A stretch of 31,779 nucleotides of DNA from positions 1 through 31,779 of the forward strand of contig CAZMKO010000021.1 in NCBI GenBank assembly GCA_964566965.1. The letters run 5' to 3'. A program made the position numbers and the translations under genes. Source of the stretch: Oleiagrimonas sp964566965. Lineage in GTDB: Bacteria > Pseudomonadota > Gammaproteobacteria > Xanthomonadales > Rhodanobacteraceae. Positions within the stretch are counted from its first letter, which is position 1; every line of letters starts with the position of its first letter. The notes below the pieces were generated by a model that saw only the letters and a program-made list of their open reading frames with translations, ran no database searches and was not told the origin of the DNA. Positions 17,558 through 25,855 of this stretch are shown here, one piece after another.

Positions 17558-18952
17558 ATGCCTTTAAATAGATTTATAAATATAGCCAAGGTGAAAATAA
17601 GAGGGGAGATAGCTAACGCCTTAATCTGGACATTGGCCACTCGGTTGGCCGTATCAATTGGTACTTTTTTACTGGTAGTCACGTTAGGGCGAATTTACGG
17701 TACCGAAGGGGTGGGCGTATTTGCTCTAGCGCAAAGTTTAGTCCTGGGTGTATCAATCATTGGCCGTTGGGGCATGAATGGTGCTCTTTTGCGATTTGTT
17801 GGTAGAGATTTAACATCCCCCAAAATATACGGATTTTTGCGGTACGCGATCATAACAGCATCATTGCTTAGCCTTTTCGGTGCGCTCTTTGTGGGGTTCC
17901 TACGCAAGGAGTTTGCACAGGTGTTTGACTCCATGGAATTGGTGAGAGTTCTTGTCGGTATTGCTATTGCAATTCCAGCGTTTGTGATGTCGTATATTTT
18001 GTCTGGATTCATGGCTGCGGTAAGACGTCCAGCAATAGCTTGTCTTTTGCAAAATGGAGCCATCTCCTTTTTTACAGCGTTAATTCTTGTCGTGCTGGCA
18101 TATGTAGTACCACGATTTGGGATGGGGAATATAGGCACCGCTTACGCTTGTGCGGCGTGGCTGATCTGTATGTACGGGATGTGGAAAAGTTGGTCGTGGT
18201 TAAAGAAAAACCTGAAGACACGTGAAAATGTGACTAAAGATGACGTGGAGGAGTTTCGTCGTTCTTCGTCTGCATTTTTGGCAAGTGATATTGCAACATT
18301 CATGATTTCAGTAGTTGGTGTGTGGATTGCAGGAATATGGCTTTCTACCTCTGTGGTCGGTCTTTTTAAAGCCGCTGATCAATATGCAATGTTGATAGGC
18401 GTACTGCTCTCAGTAATAAATCTTGTGCTGCCGACGAGATTTTCAAGCTTACATTATCGAGGAAATCGTCTCGGGCTACAGGCACTGGCACGACGTGGGG
18501 CATTAGCAAGTTTAATTTTAGCTTCAATACCACTTGTAATCTGCTTCTTTGCGCCCGCGTTATTGTTACGTGCCGCCGGAGAAGAATTTGTTAGTGCAGC
18601 ATATCTTCTCCAAATACTTGCAGTTGGTCAATTAATAAATCTAGGATGTGGGTCCGTAGGTCATGTGCTTAATATGACAGGTCATGAACGTTTATCAAGA
18701 AATATTGCATGGGTTGCAAATATAATTGGATTGTCATTTTTAATGTTGGGGACTCCATTACTTGGAGTTACCGCCGTGGCTGTGGGGGTTGCTCTCGCTT
18801 TAGTCATAAGAAAATTTCTGGGCGTGTATTTCGTATGGGCAAGACTGGGTATATGGGTCCCACCAATACCTAACATTTTGAAGCGAATAGGTGTTACTCC
18901 TATCAGAGTAGGGCAGCTCGAAAAACCTGGATGTTCATCAAGACCACTGTAG
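17558..18952 (+). CDS. wzx: Wzx-like polysaccharide flippase (MOP superfamily)
   Basis: This is a 464-residue membrane protein with about 12-14 hydrophobic helices and the N-terminal pattern of O-antigen translocases (LIWTLATRLAVSIGTFLLVV, then LGRIYGTEGVGVFALAQS). It would move the lipid-linked repeat unit across the inner membrane. Codon use is AT-rich and unlike wzc or wecA. The last 11 residues (LEKPGCSSRPL) and the TAG stop are encoded by a sequence also found next to REP copy R1, so the native C-terminus was altered when this repeat arrived. The start has GGAAAG upstream at a rather long distance. Family is clear; substrate cannot be inferred. Confidence 0.88.
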   Translation: MPLNRFINIAKVKIRGEIANALIWTLATRLAVSIGTFLLVVTLGRIYGTEGVGVFALAQSLVLGVSIIGRWGMNGALLRFVGRDLTSPKIYGFLRYAIITASLLSLFGALFVGFLRKEFAQVFDSMELVRVLVGIAIAIPAFVMSYILSGFMAAVRRPAIACLLQNGAISFFTALILVVLAYVVPRFGMGNIGTAYACAAWLICMYGMWKSWSWLKKNLKTRENVTKDDVEEFRRSSSAFLASDIATFMISVVGVWIAGIWLSTSVVGLFKAADQYAMLIGVLLSVINLVLPTRFSSLHYRGNRLGLQALARRGALASLILASIPLVICFFAPALLLRAAGEEFVSAAYLLQILAVGQLINLGCGSVGHVLNMTGHERLSRNIAWVANIIGLSFLMLGTPLLGVTAVAVGVALALVIRKFLGVYFVWARLGIWVPPIPNILKRIGVTPIRVGQLEKPGCSSRPL

Positions 18953-19033
18953 GAAGGCTGGGAGGCGCAACCGGTAACGCGGGGAAATGGCGTGTCTAGC
19001 GGCTAGATGAGTCGCGGCTTCCACCGCTCCTGC
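18917..19033. repeat. REP-type element copy R3 with 32-bp shared upstream arm
   Basis: The 85-bp core (18949-19033) runs GTAGGAAGG...CGCTCCTGC and is a diverged copy of R1/R2. The preceding 32 bp (CTCGAAAAACC, GGATGTTCATCAAG) match the sequence before R1, so the repeated unit spans ~117 bp. The TAG of its leading GTAG (18950-18952) is the flippase stop codon. It is a GC-rich patch inside the AT-rich segment. Confidence 0.85.
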
Positions 19034-19105
19034 GCATGATCGGGATTTTTTTGAGGTTCCCAGCAGGAATAAAAAAATTAAACATCGAATTGGGGTTCGT
19101 TAAAA

Positions 19106-19816
19106 ATGAATTTAGAAGTCAAATACCAAGTTGACAATTTCGTATGGAACGTGATGGGTCCTGGTGGGTACGCGTTTGCAAAATGGATTTATGGAACAAA
19201 TAGGCGGCGCTTCAATGAGGCCTATGATAAAAGAAAGGTGATTTTTATTCATATCCCGAAAACAGGGGGCACATCAATAGCAAGATTGTTGACGGGAAAA
19301 CGAACCATGACGCATGATCATTTTTCTTTAAACGATTATTATATGGAGTCACGATCAAAATCGCGTGAGTACCTTAAATTTTGCATGGTACGAAACCCTT
19401 GGGATCGCCTTGTATCAGCTTATGAGCATCTGCAAAATCCACCACACTATGTAGCTTCTGTTACTCATGAATTTTCCAAAAAATTTATACGTGGGCGGTC
19501 GTTCGAAGAGGTAGTTATAGCGTTAATGCAAAATCCTTGGATGCGCAGGTGGGTGCATTTCAGAAGCCAATGGAGTTTTGTGACATACCAAGGACATCTC
19601 GGAGTAAATAAAATATTACGTTTTGAAAATTTCGATAAGGATCTCGTTGATATGATGAGTCAACTTCATATGGACGGCACTTATGTGCCTCATGAAAACC
19701 GAAGTAAAAGAGATAAAGATTATCGTGATTATTACACTAACGAATATCTTATAGATGCCGTCAGGTCCTTGTATAATCGAGATATTTCTGAATTCGGATA
19801 TCATTATGATAAATGA
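19106..19816 (+). CDS. Sulfotransferase (Sulfotransfer_2-like), first copy
   Basis: This is a 236-residue PAPS-dependent sulfotransferase, predicted to transfer sulfate to a sugar hydroxyl. The 5'-phosphosulfate-binding loop is at residues 47-57 (FIHIPKTGGTS), and the 3'-phosphate-binding segment is at 93-106 (CMVRNPWDRLVSAY), with Arg96 and Ser104 in the expected positions. The length suits a single-domain cytoplasmic bacterial enzyme; there is no signal peptide. The start is preceded by GGGG at ~10 bp. It lies 73 bp after REP copy R3 and 33 bp before the glycerophosphotransferase gene. PAPS could come from CysD and CysNC further along the same locus. The acceptor is unknown; a polysaccharide residue is inferred from context. 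Confidence 0.88.
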   Translation: MNLEVKYQVDNFVWNVMGPGGYAFAKWIYGTNRRRFNEAYDKRKVIFIHIPKTGGTSIARLLTGKRTMTHDHFSLNDYYMESRSKSREYLKFCMVRNPWDRLVSAYEHLQNPPHYVASVTHEFSKKFIRGRSFEEVVIALMQNPWMRRWVHFRSQWSFVTYQGHLGVNKILRFENFDKDLVDMMSQLHMDGTYVPHENRSKRDKDYRDYYTNEYLIDAVRSLYNRDISEFGYHYDK

Positions 19817-19849
19817 CGGTAGTGAGTTAGGGAGATATATTATATAGCT

Positions 19850-21043
19850 ATGAATAAGTTAGGTGCGATATTGTATAACATTTTTTTAGCTTTATTAAGG
19901 ACTGTATATAAAACCCTTTGTATCATAGTAAAGCAGAAAAAGAACAAAATCATACTTTACAGTTATCCGGATGCTTCAGATAGCAGTGGAGAGTTATTTT
20001 TAAATTTAGTGAAAAATCGTGAAAATTTAGTTATTATTTGGCTCTGCGAATGCCCGAAAAAGGTTCAAAAGCGGCTCCGCGTAAAGGTAAAGAATTCTAC
20101 AAATAAGGTTGTTGTAAAGAGAAAAAGATCAATTTCTGGCGTGCTTCATTTTTGTACAGCTAAGTATGCTTTTACAACAACTACTTTTTACCCTTTTTTT
20201 GTGATTGGCTATGGTCCCAAAGTAATAAGCCTCTGGCATGGAATGCCTATAAAAAAAGTTGGTGTCTACCAAGGGGCCCCCATTGCTTCGGCAAATTTTG
20301 ATTACGTATTAAGTACGTCCAAGTTATATTCGAGTGTAATGGCAAAGGCTTTTCAGACACCAAAAGATTGTGTTTTAAATTTTGGGTTACCTCGAAATGA
20401 TGCATTACTAGTTCCCGATCCCAAGATAAGAAGTTTCCTTGAAAAGGAATTTAATATAAAAAAAGATAAACGTCTTTATTTTTGGTTGCCCACCTATAGA
20501 GTCACATTAAACAAATATGGATTAAAAGATTCATCAGAAAAAAAGTCCTTTTTAGACGAATGGGATGATAATTTCTTTGAAACATTGTCAGAACGGGCGA
20601 AGGTTAATGATGTCACAATTATTATAAAATTGCATCCGGCCGACCAGTTGAACAAAGGTTTTCCTTGTATCGATGAAGAAAATATAAAAATAATCAGGTC
20701 AGTTGAATGGGAACGGATGGGTATTCAGCTATATTCGGCACTTGCGGTATCGGATGGTTTGATCTCGGATTTGTCATCAGTTTTAGTTGATTACATGATA
20801 ACTGGTAAACCGATCGCGATAACAATTCATTCCCTTGATAACTATACGCGAGGCTTGGTGCCAGAAGTTTCATCGATGCTGGATGAGTTTTTTCATATTA
20901 CTGGTCAATCAACATTTCTAGATTTTTTGCGGCAAGATAGAGCATACGGGATAATTAATGACGAGGTCAGATATTTATATAATGAACAGTCTATTACACG
21001 AGAAAATTCTTGCGCGCGCTTAATCGAATACTTTGATATATGA
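19850..21043 (+). CDS. CDP-glycerol:glycerophosphotransferase-like protein (TagB/TagF family)
   Basis: This is a 397-residue protein matching the Glyphos_transf family, which transfers glycerol-3-phosphate (or ribitol phosphate) from the CDP-polyol, best known in Gram-positive teichoic acid synthesis. Diagnostic segments are ISLWHGMPIKKVG (His130), NFGLPRNDAL (178-186), IIIKLHPAD (His262) and SDLSSVLVDYMITGKPI (306-322). The N-terminus has a hydrophobic stretch (~5-28) that may dock it at the membrane. Its short length suggests a single-addition or TagB-like enzyme rather than a long polymerase with an extra domain, but this is a guess. A TagD-like gene that would make CDP-glycerol occurs downstream, supporting a glycerol phosphate donor. 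Confidence 0.87.
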   Translation: MNKLGAILYNIFLALLRTVYKTLCIIVKQKKNKIILYSYPDASDSSGELFLNLVKNRENLVIIWLCECPKKVQKRLRVKVKNSTNKVVVKRKRSISGVLHFCTAKYAFTTTTFYPFFVIGYGPKVISLWHGMPIKKVGVYQGAPIASANFDYVLSTSKLYSSVMAKAFQTPKDCVLNFGLPRNDALLVPDPKIRSFLEKEFNIKKDKRLYFWLPTYRVTLNKYGLKDSSEKKSFLDEWDDNFFETLSERAKVNDVTIIIKLHPADQLNKGFPCIDEENIKIIRSVEWERMGIQLYSALAVSDGLISDLSSVLVDYMITGKPIAITIHSLDNYTRGLVPEVSSMLDEFFHITGQSTFLDFLRQDRAYGIINDEVRYLYNEQSITRENSCARLIEYFDI

Positions 21044-21125
21044 TTTCAGTAAACAGGTGTTTGAATATCGGTGGCAAACTGTTGAATTTAGCGCCCTGCT
21101 ATAAATGTGGTCGGAGCTTCAGATT

Positions 21126-22319
21126 ATGAATGTACAAAATCAAATATTTTTGCAATCGATAAAGGGAGAGGGGGGGAGAAAAAACTTGTTGGAAATGTTT
21201 CCCTTGAAACCCCTGTTCGTTATATTTTTTCTGATATTGATAGCCAAGCTAGCGATTACCGCTTTATTGTATATAACAGGTAATGACTTCTTTGGTGGAG
21301 GCAATGATTCCAGATACTATGACGCATACGCGACAGGTGCAACCGATATCAGGATGCATTTTTGGCCTGTAATACTTCGATCTTTAAATGACATTGGTCT
21401 TTATTCACGTCAAGGTATATCAAGTATATTGAAAATTTTAGGCTTCCTATTTATACCTATCTTGGCGGGAAAGCTGTCGGAAGTTAATAATTCCTATTTA
21501 CGAAGAAAGGCGTTTTGGGCAGCAGCTGTGCTAGTCGCGATGTATCCTACTATTTTTTATTATACAACTGATATTTATCGAGATGTATTCATGTGCGTTA
21601 ACTTTCTTATAGGGTTGATGATGTTAAAACATATTGGTTTGCACAGGAGCGGTTTACATAAAATGTTAGCGTTTTTAGGCGCCGCGTTGGTTGGATTTTT
21701 GTTATACAAGGAAAGAGGCTATCTTGGCGCTGCTTTTTTTTGCGCATTAGGAGTCGGACCAATATATAGCTTTAGGAGATGGCCGTTCTGGTTATCTATG
21801 TTTGTGATCGTAGTAGGGTTAACAGCTTTGTTCTCTATGGGGCTATTATCGCCGATAATTCAGTACCGGGATCTTTTCTTTGAGCATTATACGGAAGCGG
21901 GCTCAAATCTTGGCATTAGATTTGACTCTATAGCAGACTTTATACCTTCGTTATTAAAAAGCTTTACAATACAAATTGGTGGTTTTTATTTTGGTGGTTT
22001 TGTATCGATATTTGTATTTTTTCTAGAGTCTGCTCCGTTTTTATTTTGTCTTGTGTATGTAATAAAAAATAGGAAATATAGTAATAAATTTGTAGATCGT
22101 CTTGTGGTCTTTTTCGTTGCTTACTCAACTGTGTGGTTGATTGGAAATGACAACTTTGGTACCGCTGTGCGTCTTAGAATTTTTAACTATCTCGTCATGT
22201 ATATATCAATGTTCATTATATGTCAGCGAAAAAGCAATAGTTTACAAATTGCGAGCAATCGAGTTATAAACGAATCGCCAGTGAAAAAACATGTCTTGCT
22301 TGCGGCAGAAACTAATTGA
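21126..22319 (+). CDS. Polytopic membrane protein, candidate Wzy polymerase
   Basis: This 397-residue protein has roughly ten hydrophobic helices (for example LFVIFFLILIAKLAITALL and FWLSMFVIVVGLTALF) and a larger hydrophilic loop around residues 225-265. No family motif is certain; Wzy polymerases are poorly conserved and are usually assigned from topology and position. Being the only multi-helix protein besides the flippase in the variable segment, it is the best Wzy candidate. The ATG at 21126 is chosen over 21105 because GGAG lies 9 bp upstream. Codon use is strongly AT-rich. An O-acetyltransferase or another membrane enzyme cannot be excluded. Confidence 0.6.
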   Translation: MNVQNQIFLQSIKGEGGRKNLLEMFPLKPLFVIFFLILIAKLAITALLYITGNDFFGGGNDSRYYDAYATGATDIRMHFWPVILRSLNDIGLYSRQGISSILKILGFLFIPILAGKLSEVNNSYLRRKAFWAAAVLVAMYPTIFYYTTDIYRDVFMCVNFLIGLMMLKHIGLHRSGLHKMLAFLGAALVGFLLYKERGYLGAAFFCALGVGPIYSFRRWPFWLSMFVIVVGLTALFSMGLLSPIIQYRDLFFEHYTEAGSNLGIRFDSIADFIPSLLKSFTIQIGGFYFGGFVSIFVFFLESAPFLFCLVYVIKNRKYSNKFVDRLVVFFVAYSTVWLIGNDNFGTAVRLRIFNYLVMYISMFIICQRKSNSLQIASNRVINESPVKKHVLLAAETN

Positions 22320-22340
22320 CTCACTTGTTCTGGGAAAAAT

Positions 22341-23477
22341 ATGAAAATTGTGTTATTTGCAAATACTGACTGGTATTTGTATAACTTTAGGCTTTCTCTG
22401 CTGCTCGCTTTAGAGAAAGCGGGACACGAGGTATTGTTGCTGTCTCCAGATGGCCCTTATGTGAACAAACTGACTGCACGGGGATTCAGATGGGAACCTA
22501 TTGATATGGAGAGAAGGAGCCTGAATCCATTTCGTGAAATTTTTGTCGTTTATAAATTGATCAAATTTTTGCGACGTGAGCGACCGGATATTATACATAG
22601 TTTTACGATTAAGAGCGTGATATATGGTTCTTTAGCGGCGCGATTGGCTGGTGTCGGTACCCGTATCAGTGCAATTGAAGGTTTAGGTTATGTCTACGGC
22701 AGTAATGAACTTCTGGCTAAGCTGCTTAGGCCGGTGGTGCGTGTATTGCTAAAGCTTGCTTTAGCAGGACCTGGATCGAGACTGATACTTCTAAATAGTG
22801 ATGATGTTAGGCTTGTTACCAAATCAGGCATTATTAGAGAAGATCGTATTGAGCTAATACGTGGGGCCGGCGTGAACTGCGAAGTGTTTCATCCGCCGGA
22901 ACCCAATGAAAGGTCTATTCAAGACAAAAACAAGTTTAAAGTTTTGTTGGCTGCAAGGCTACTGTGGGAGAAGGGGATTGAAGAGTATGTGTCAGCATCC
23001 CGTAGGCTGAAATCTGACGGGATGAATTTAGTTTTCTTGCTTGCCGGTGCACCCGACCCAGGAAACCCTGCCTCAGTGCCTGAAGGGAAGCTGAAGCAAT
23101 GGGTGAATGATGGCCTTATCGAGTGGTTAGGGCACGTTGATAATATGGCACAATTGCTTCGTGAAGTTGATGCGGTGGTATTGCCCAGTTACTACCGCGA
23201 AGGATTGCCTACCTCGTTAACAGAGGGGGCTGCTACGGGCCTGCCACTGATCACATGCGACACCCCTGGATGTAGGGAGGTGGTTAGCAATGATGATAAC
23301 GGCATATTAATCCCGCCGCGAGACTCACTTGCATTGGCAGATTCAATCAAACGATTGGCGTGTTCACCGCGGTTAAGGAAAAAATTGGGAGCTGGTGCTC
23401 GAGCGCGCGCGCTTGCTGAGTTTTCTGAAGAGATCGTTATTGAGCGAACTTTACGTCTGTATGAAACGGTTTGTTAG
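22341..23477 (+). CDS. GT4-family glycosyltransferase
   Basis: This is a 378-residue retaining glycosyltransferase with the GT-B fold. The N-terminal acceptor domain begins MKIVLFANTDWYLYNFRLSL, as in PglA/WbpU-like HexNAc transferases, and includes IIHSFTIKSVIYGSLAARLAG. The C-terminal donor domain has RGAGVN (174-179), RLLWEKG (206-212) and the EX7E motif Glu287 to Glu295 in REGLPTSLTEGAATGLPL. It starts 21 bp after the polymerase candidate, indicating co-transcription. It is the only conventional glycosyltransferase in the window besides the initiating enzyme, so the repeat unit may be short or other transferases may lie outside. Confidence 0.9.
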   Translation: MKIVLFANTDWYLYNFRLSLLLALEKAGHEVLLLSPDGPYVNKLTARGFRWEPIDMERRSLNPFREIFVVYKLIKFLRRERPDIIHSFTIKSVIYGSLAARLAGVGTRISAIEGLGYVYGSNELLAKLLRPVVRVLLKLALAGPGSRLILLNSDDVRLVTKSGIIREDRIELIRGAGVNCEVFHPPEPNERSIQDKNKFKVLLAARLLWEKGIEEYVSASRRLKSDGMNLVFLLAGAPDPGNPASVPEGKLKQWVNDGLIEWLGHVDNMAQLLREVDAVVLPSYYREGLPTSLTEGAATGLPLITCDTPGCREVVSNDDNGILIPPRDSLALADSIKRLACSPRLRKKLGAGARARALAEFSEEIVIERTLRLYETVC

Positions 23478-23786
23478 CAAACCAGTAATTAGTTAATTGT
23501 ATAGTCTCGAGTAATATAGGGATGCTTGTGCGTGGAGTTTATCGATCGCGATTGTGTCCGGATGATATCCGGGAAACCATGTACGATCTAAAGTTACTAG
23601 GTAGGTGAAATTGTAGTATTATGTAAAATTGGTACGTTATTTTAGTTTAGATATCATACTTGCTTTCCTGGTATGTTTGGTGTCGAAATAAGTATGCCGT
23701 AAGATAAATTTGTTATGCTTCAAACCTGACATCTTGTTTGTGGAGATAGAATATAGTTGTTTGTGGGACTAACGAGGTGGTGTAGT
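23478..23786. other. AT-rich intergenic region before second sulfotransferase
   Basis: The ~300-bp gap contains a perfect palindrome (CCGGAT GAT ATCCGG, 23558-23572) inside a 28-codon open frame beginning at 23522, which has no recognisable homology. No clear promoter or terminator is seen. It may be the remnant of a lost gene. Confidence 0.4.
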
Positions 23787-24599
23787 GTGCTAATAAGTTA
23801 TAAACATAAATTTATTTTTATGCACTGTCGCAAAGCGGCGGGAAGTACAATATCCGCTCTTTGTAATCCTTACCTTGGACCAGACGATGTCCAGGTTGGG
23901 ATATGGGGCGATATTATTTCTAACGGCGGGTCGTACAATGCACGCGCTAGTAATATTTTGCGAGAACACAAATTATGTGTGTTGAAAGGTATTTTTCGTG
24001 ACGTGATTCATGGAAAGTTGCCGCATCGGCCCCGGACTTATCAAAATGATGAAATAAATAGTTTTTACGAAAATAATTACGCTTTTGGTCCGGTTCCGGC
24101 CCATGCGAGTGCGGTCCAAGTTCAATCATTTGACCCAGCGGCATGGAGAAATTTTTTTAAATTCTGCATTGTTAGAAACCCTTGGACACATGCAGTTTCC
24201 GATTTTTATTGGCGCAAAAGGCTTTTGTTCGGTAAAAGAGGCTGTGATGTGAAGTTCAAGGAGTTCCTTCGGCGGCTGAATGATCCTAGCCGCCCCGATC
24301 CCGAAGGGTTGCGTCCACCAATTCGTTCTAACTGGAGTGTTTACACAATTAATGATGTTGTACAAATGGACATTGTTGCAAGATTTGAAAATTTGGCAAA
24401 CGACTTAGTCGATGTGCAGCGAAAGATAGGTTTATCTTTGGACTTGCGTAAATTTCGCGCTAAAGGCGGTATTCGAGATCGAAGGAAAATGGTTGCAGAG
24501 CATTACGATGCAGAGTCAATCGATCTTGTTCGCCAAATTTATTCTGAAGAGATTGATCAATTTAATTATCATCCGGATATCATTCGTGAAAATTTGTGA
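23787..24599 (+). CDS. Sulfotransferase-like protein, second copy with variant PAPS loop
   Basis: This 270-residue protein has the layout of a Sulfotransfer_2-type enzyme: LISYKHKFIFMHCRKAAGST at the N-terminus, a PAHASA segment (~104-109), the 3'-phosphate-binding segment FCIVRNPWTHAVSDFYW with Arg130 and Ser138, and a C-terminal RQIYSEEIDQFNY end. The 5'-phosphosulfate loop reads CRKAAGST instead of the usual IPKTGGTS-type sequence; the key Lys is kept. A GTG start at 23787 is chosen because GAGG lies 9 bp upstream and homologous proteins begin close to this point; a TTG at 23757 is the alternative. It shares little sequence with the first sulfotransferase outside the PAPS motifs, so a different acceptor position is likely. 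It precedes cysD by ~260 bp. Confidence 0.82.
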   Translation: MLISYKHKFIFMHCRKAAGSTISALCNPYLGPDDVQVGIWGDIISNGGSYNARASNILREHKLCVLKGIFRDVIHGKLPHRPRTYQNDEINSFYENNYAFGPVPAHASAVQVQSFDPAAWRNFFKFCIVRNPWTHAVSDFYWRKRLLFGKRGCDVKFKEFLRRLNDPSRPDPEGLRPPIRSNWSVYTINDVVQMDIVARFENLANDLVDVQRKIGLSLDLRKFRAKGGIRDRRKMVAEHYDAESIDLVRQIYSEEIDQFNYHPDIIRENL

Positions 24600-24860
24600 G
24601 GCGTATTCTATTGTGGACGCCTTCTATCTATTAAAAGTTATGGTTTAAAATGAATGTGGCGGGGTTGACTATTTGTGGTGTTTCACTAATTGTGACAAAT
24701 GATATTGCTAATGACATGTGATATTTTGTATTTTCATGACTGGTGTGACTGTTTCAGTTTATCCAAGGTATTTTTGATTAAATGCGATGCACAAAAATAG
24801 TTTGGATTGTTATATAATGCCGTATGTATTTAAATCATCTGTAACTGTTTTGAGGTTATC
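24600..24860. other. Intergenic region between sulfotransferase and cysD
   Basis: At its left edge a 6-bp inverted repeat (AGGCGT/ACGCCT, 24599-24622) followed by a TCTATCTATT run could be a weak terminator. A perfect TATAAT (24813-24818) lies 43 bp before cysD, but no good -35 is found at normal spacing, which would suit an activator-dependent promoter (CysB is the usual activator of sulfate genes). These calls are tentative. Confidence 0.35.
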
Positions 24861-25781
24861 ATGGCAGAACTCGACCAACTAGCTCATTCTTCCCATCTCA
24901 AGCATTTGGAGACAGAGGCCATTCACATCATGCGTGAGGTGGCGGCTGAGTTCACCAATCCGGTGATGCTCTACTCGGTAGGCAAGGATTCTTCGGTGTT
25001 ACTTCACCTTCTGCTGAAGGCGTTCTACCCTGCTAAGCCGCCCATTCCCATCATGCATGTGGACACGACCTGGAAGTTCCGCGAGATGATTTCGTTCCGA
25101 AACCGTCGTGCTGAGGAGACGGGTGTGAAGCTGATCGTCTACACCAACCAGGAGGGTGTGAAGCAGGGTGTAAACCCCTTCACACATGGTGCGACGGTAC
25201 ACACCGACATCATGAAGACACAGGCGTTGAAGCAGGCCTTGGACAAATACAAGTTTGATGCGGCCATCGGCGGCGCGCGGCGTGATGAGGAGAAATCGCG
25301 GGCAAAGGAGCGGGTGTTTTCGTTTCGCAACGAGAAGCATCGGTGGGATCCCAAGAATCAGCGTCCGGAACTGTGGGACCTGTACAACGCGCGTATCCGC
25401 AAGGGCGAGAGCGTGCGGGTGTTCCCGCTGTCCAACTGGACTGAACTGGACATCTGGCTTTATATCTACCGCGAGAAGATCGAAGTGCCGTCGTTGTACC
25501 TTTCGGCCGAGCGTCCGACGGTAGTGCGAGACGATACGCTGATCATGGTTGACGACGACCGTATGCCATTGGAGCCCGGCGAGACGCCGACGATGCGCAA
25601 GGTACGCTTCCGCACGCTGGGTTGTTATCCGCTTACCGGTGCCATTGAGTCCGACGCTGATACGCTGCCGAAGGTCATCCAGGAAATGTTGGTGACGCAT
25701 ACGTCCGAACGTTCAGGTCGTGTGATTGACAAGGATGAATCGGCATCGATGGAAAAGAAGAAGCAGGAAGGGTATTTTTAG
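24861..25781 (+). CDS. cysD: Sulfate adenylyltransferase subunit 2 (CysD)
   Basis: This is a 306-residue small subunit of ATP sulfurylase, which forms adenosine 5'-phosphosulfate (APS) from ATP and sulfate with the GTPase subunit CysN. The PP-loop is seen in MLYSVGKDSSVLLHLLLKAF, and GGARRDEEKSRAKER and RKGESVRVFPLSNWTELD are typical of the family. Length is as in other CysD proteins (about 300). GAGG stands 6 bp before the start. Composition is back to moderately GC-rich, unlike the gene before it. The usual partner cysN(C) is displaced by an intervening tagD-like gene. Confidence 0.96.
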   Translation: MAELDQLAHSSHLKHLETEAIHIMREVAAEFTNPVMLYSVGKDSSVLLHLLLKAFYPAKPPIPIMHVDTTWKFREMISFRNRRAEETGVKLIVYTNQEGVKQGVNPFTHGATVHTDIMKTQALKQALDKYKFDAAIGGARRDEEKSRAKERVFSFRNEKHRWDPKNQRPELWDLYNARIRKGESVRVFPLSNWTELDIWLYIYREKIEVPSLYLSAERPTVVRDDTLIMVDDDRMPLEPGETPTMRKVRFRTLGCYPLTGAIESDADTLPKVIQEMLVTHTSERSGRVIDKDESASMEKKKQEGYF

Positions 25782-25855
25782 TTCGATATGGCGCTTAGCT
25801 GTACTTTAAGTCGCTGGCCGGATGAACCTTTGTTGTATGCGTGGATTGAGATCGC

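Larger units (their letters stand above)
17205..24860. other. AT-rich imported segment of the polysaccharide locus
   Basis: From the 3' end of wecA to just before cysD, base and codon use switch from GC-rich (third positions mostly G/C) to markedly AT-rich. The segment holds the variable genes: flippase, two sulfotransferases, glycerophosphotransferase, polymerase candidate and GT4. This is the usual picture of a horizontally acquired serotype-type cassette flanked by conserved genes. No integrase, transposase or attachment site is seen, so exchange by homologous recombination in flanking genes is inferred. Confidence 0.8.

Noticed and set aside
17205..24860. Prophage or integrative element
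   Set aside because: No integrase, transposase, phage structural gene or attachment repeat is visible; contents are polysaccharide genes only.
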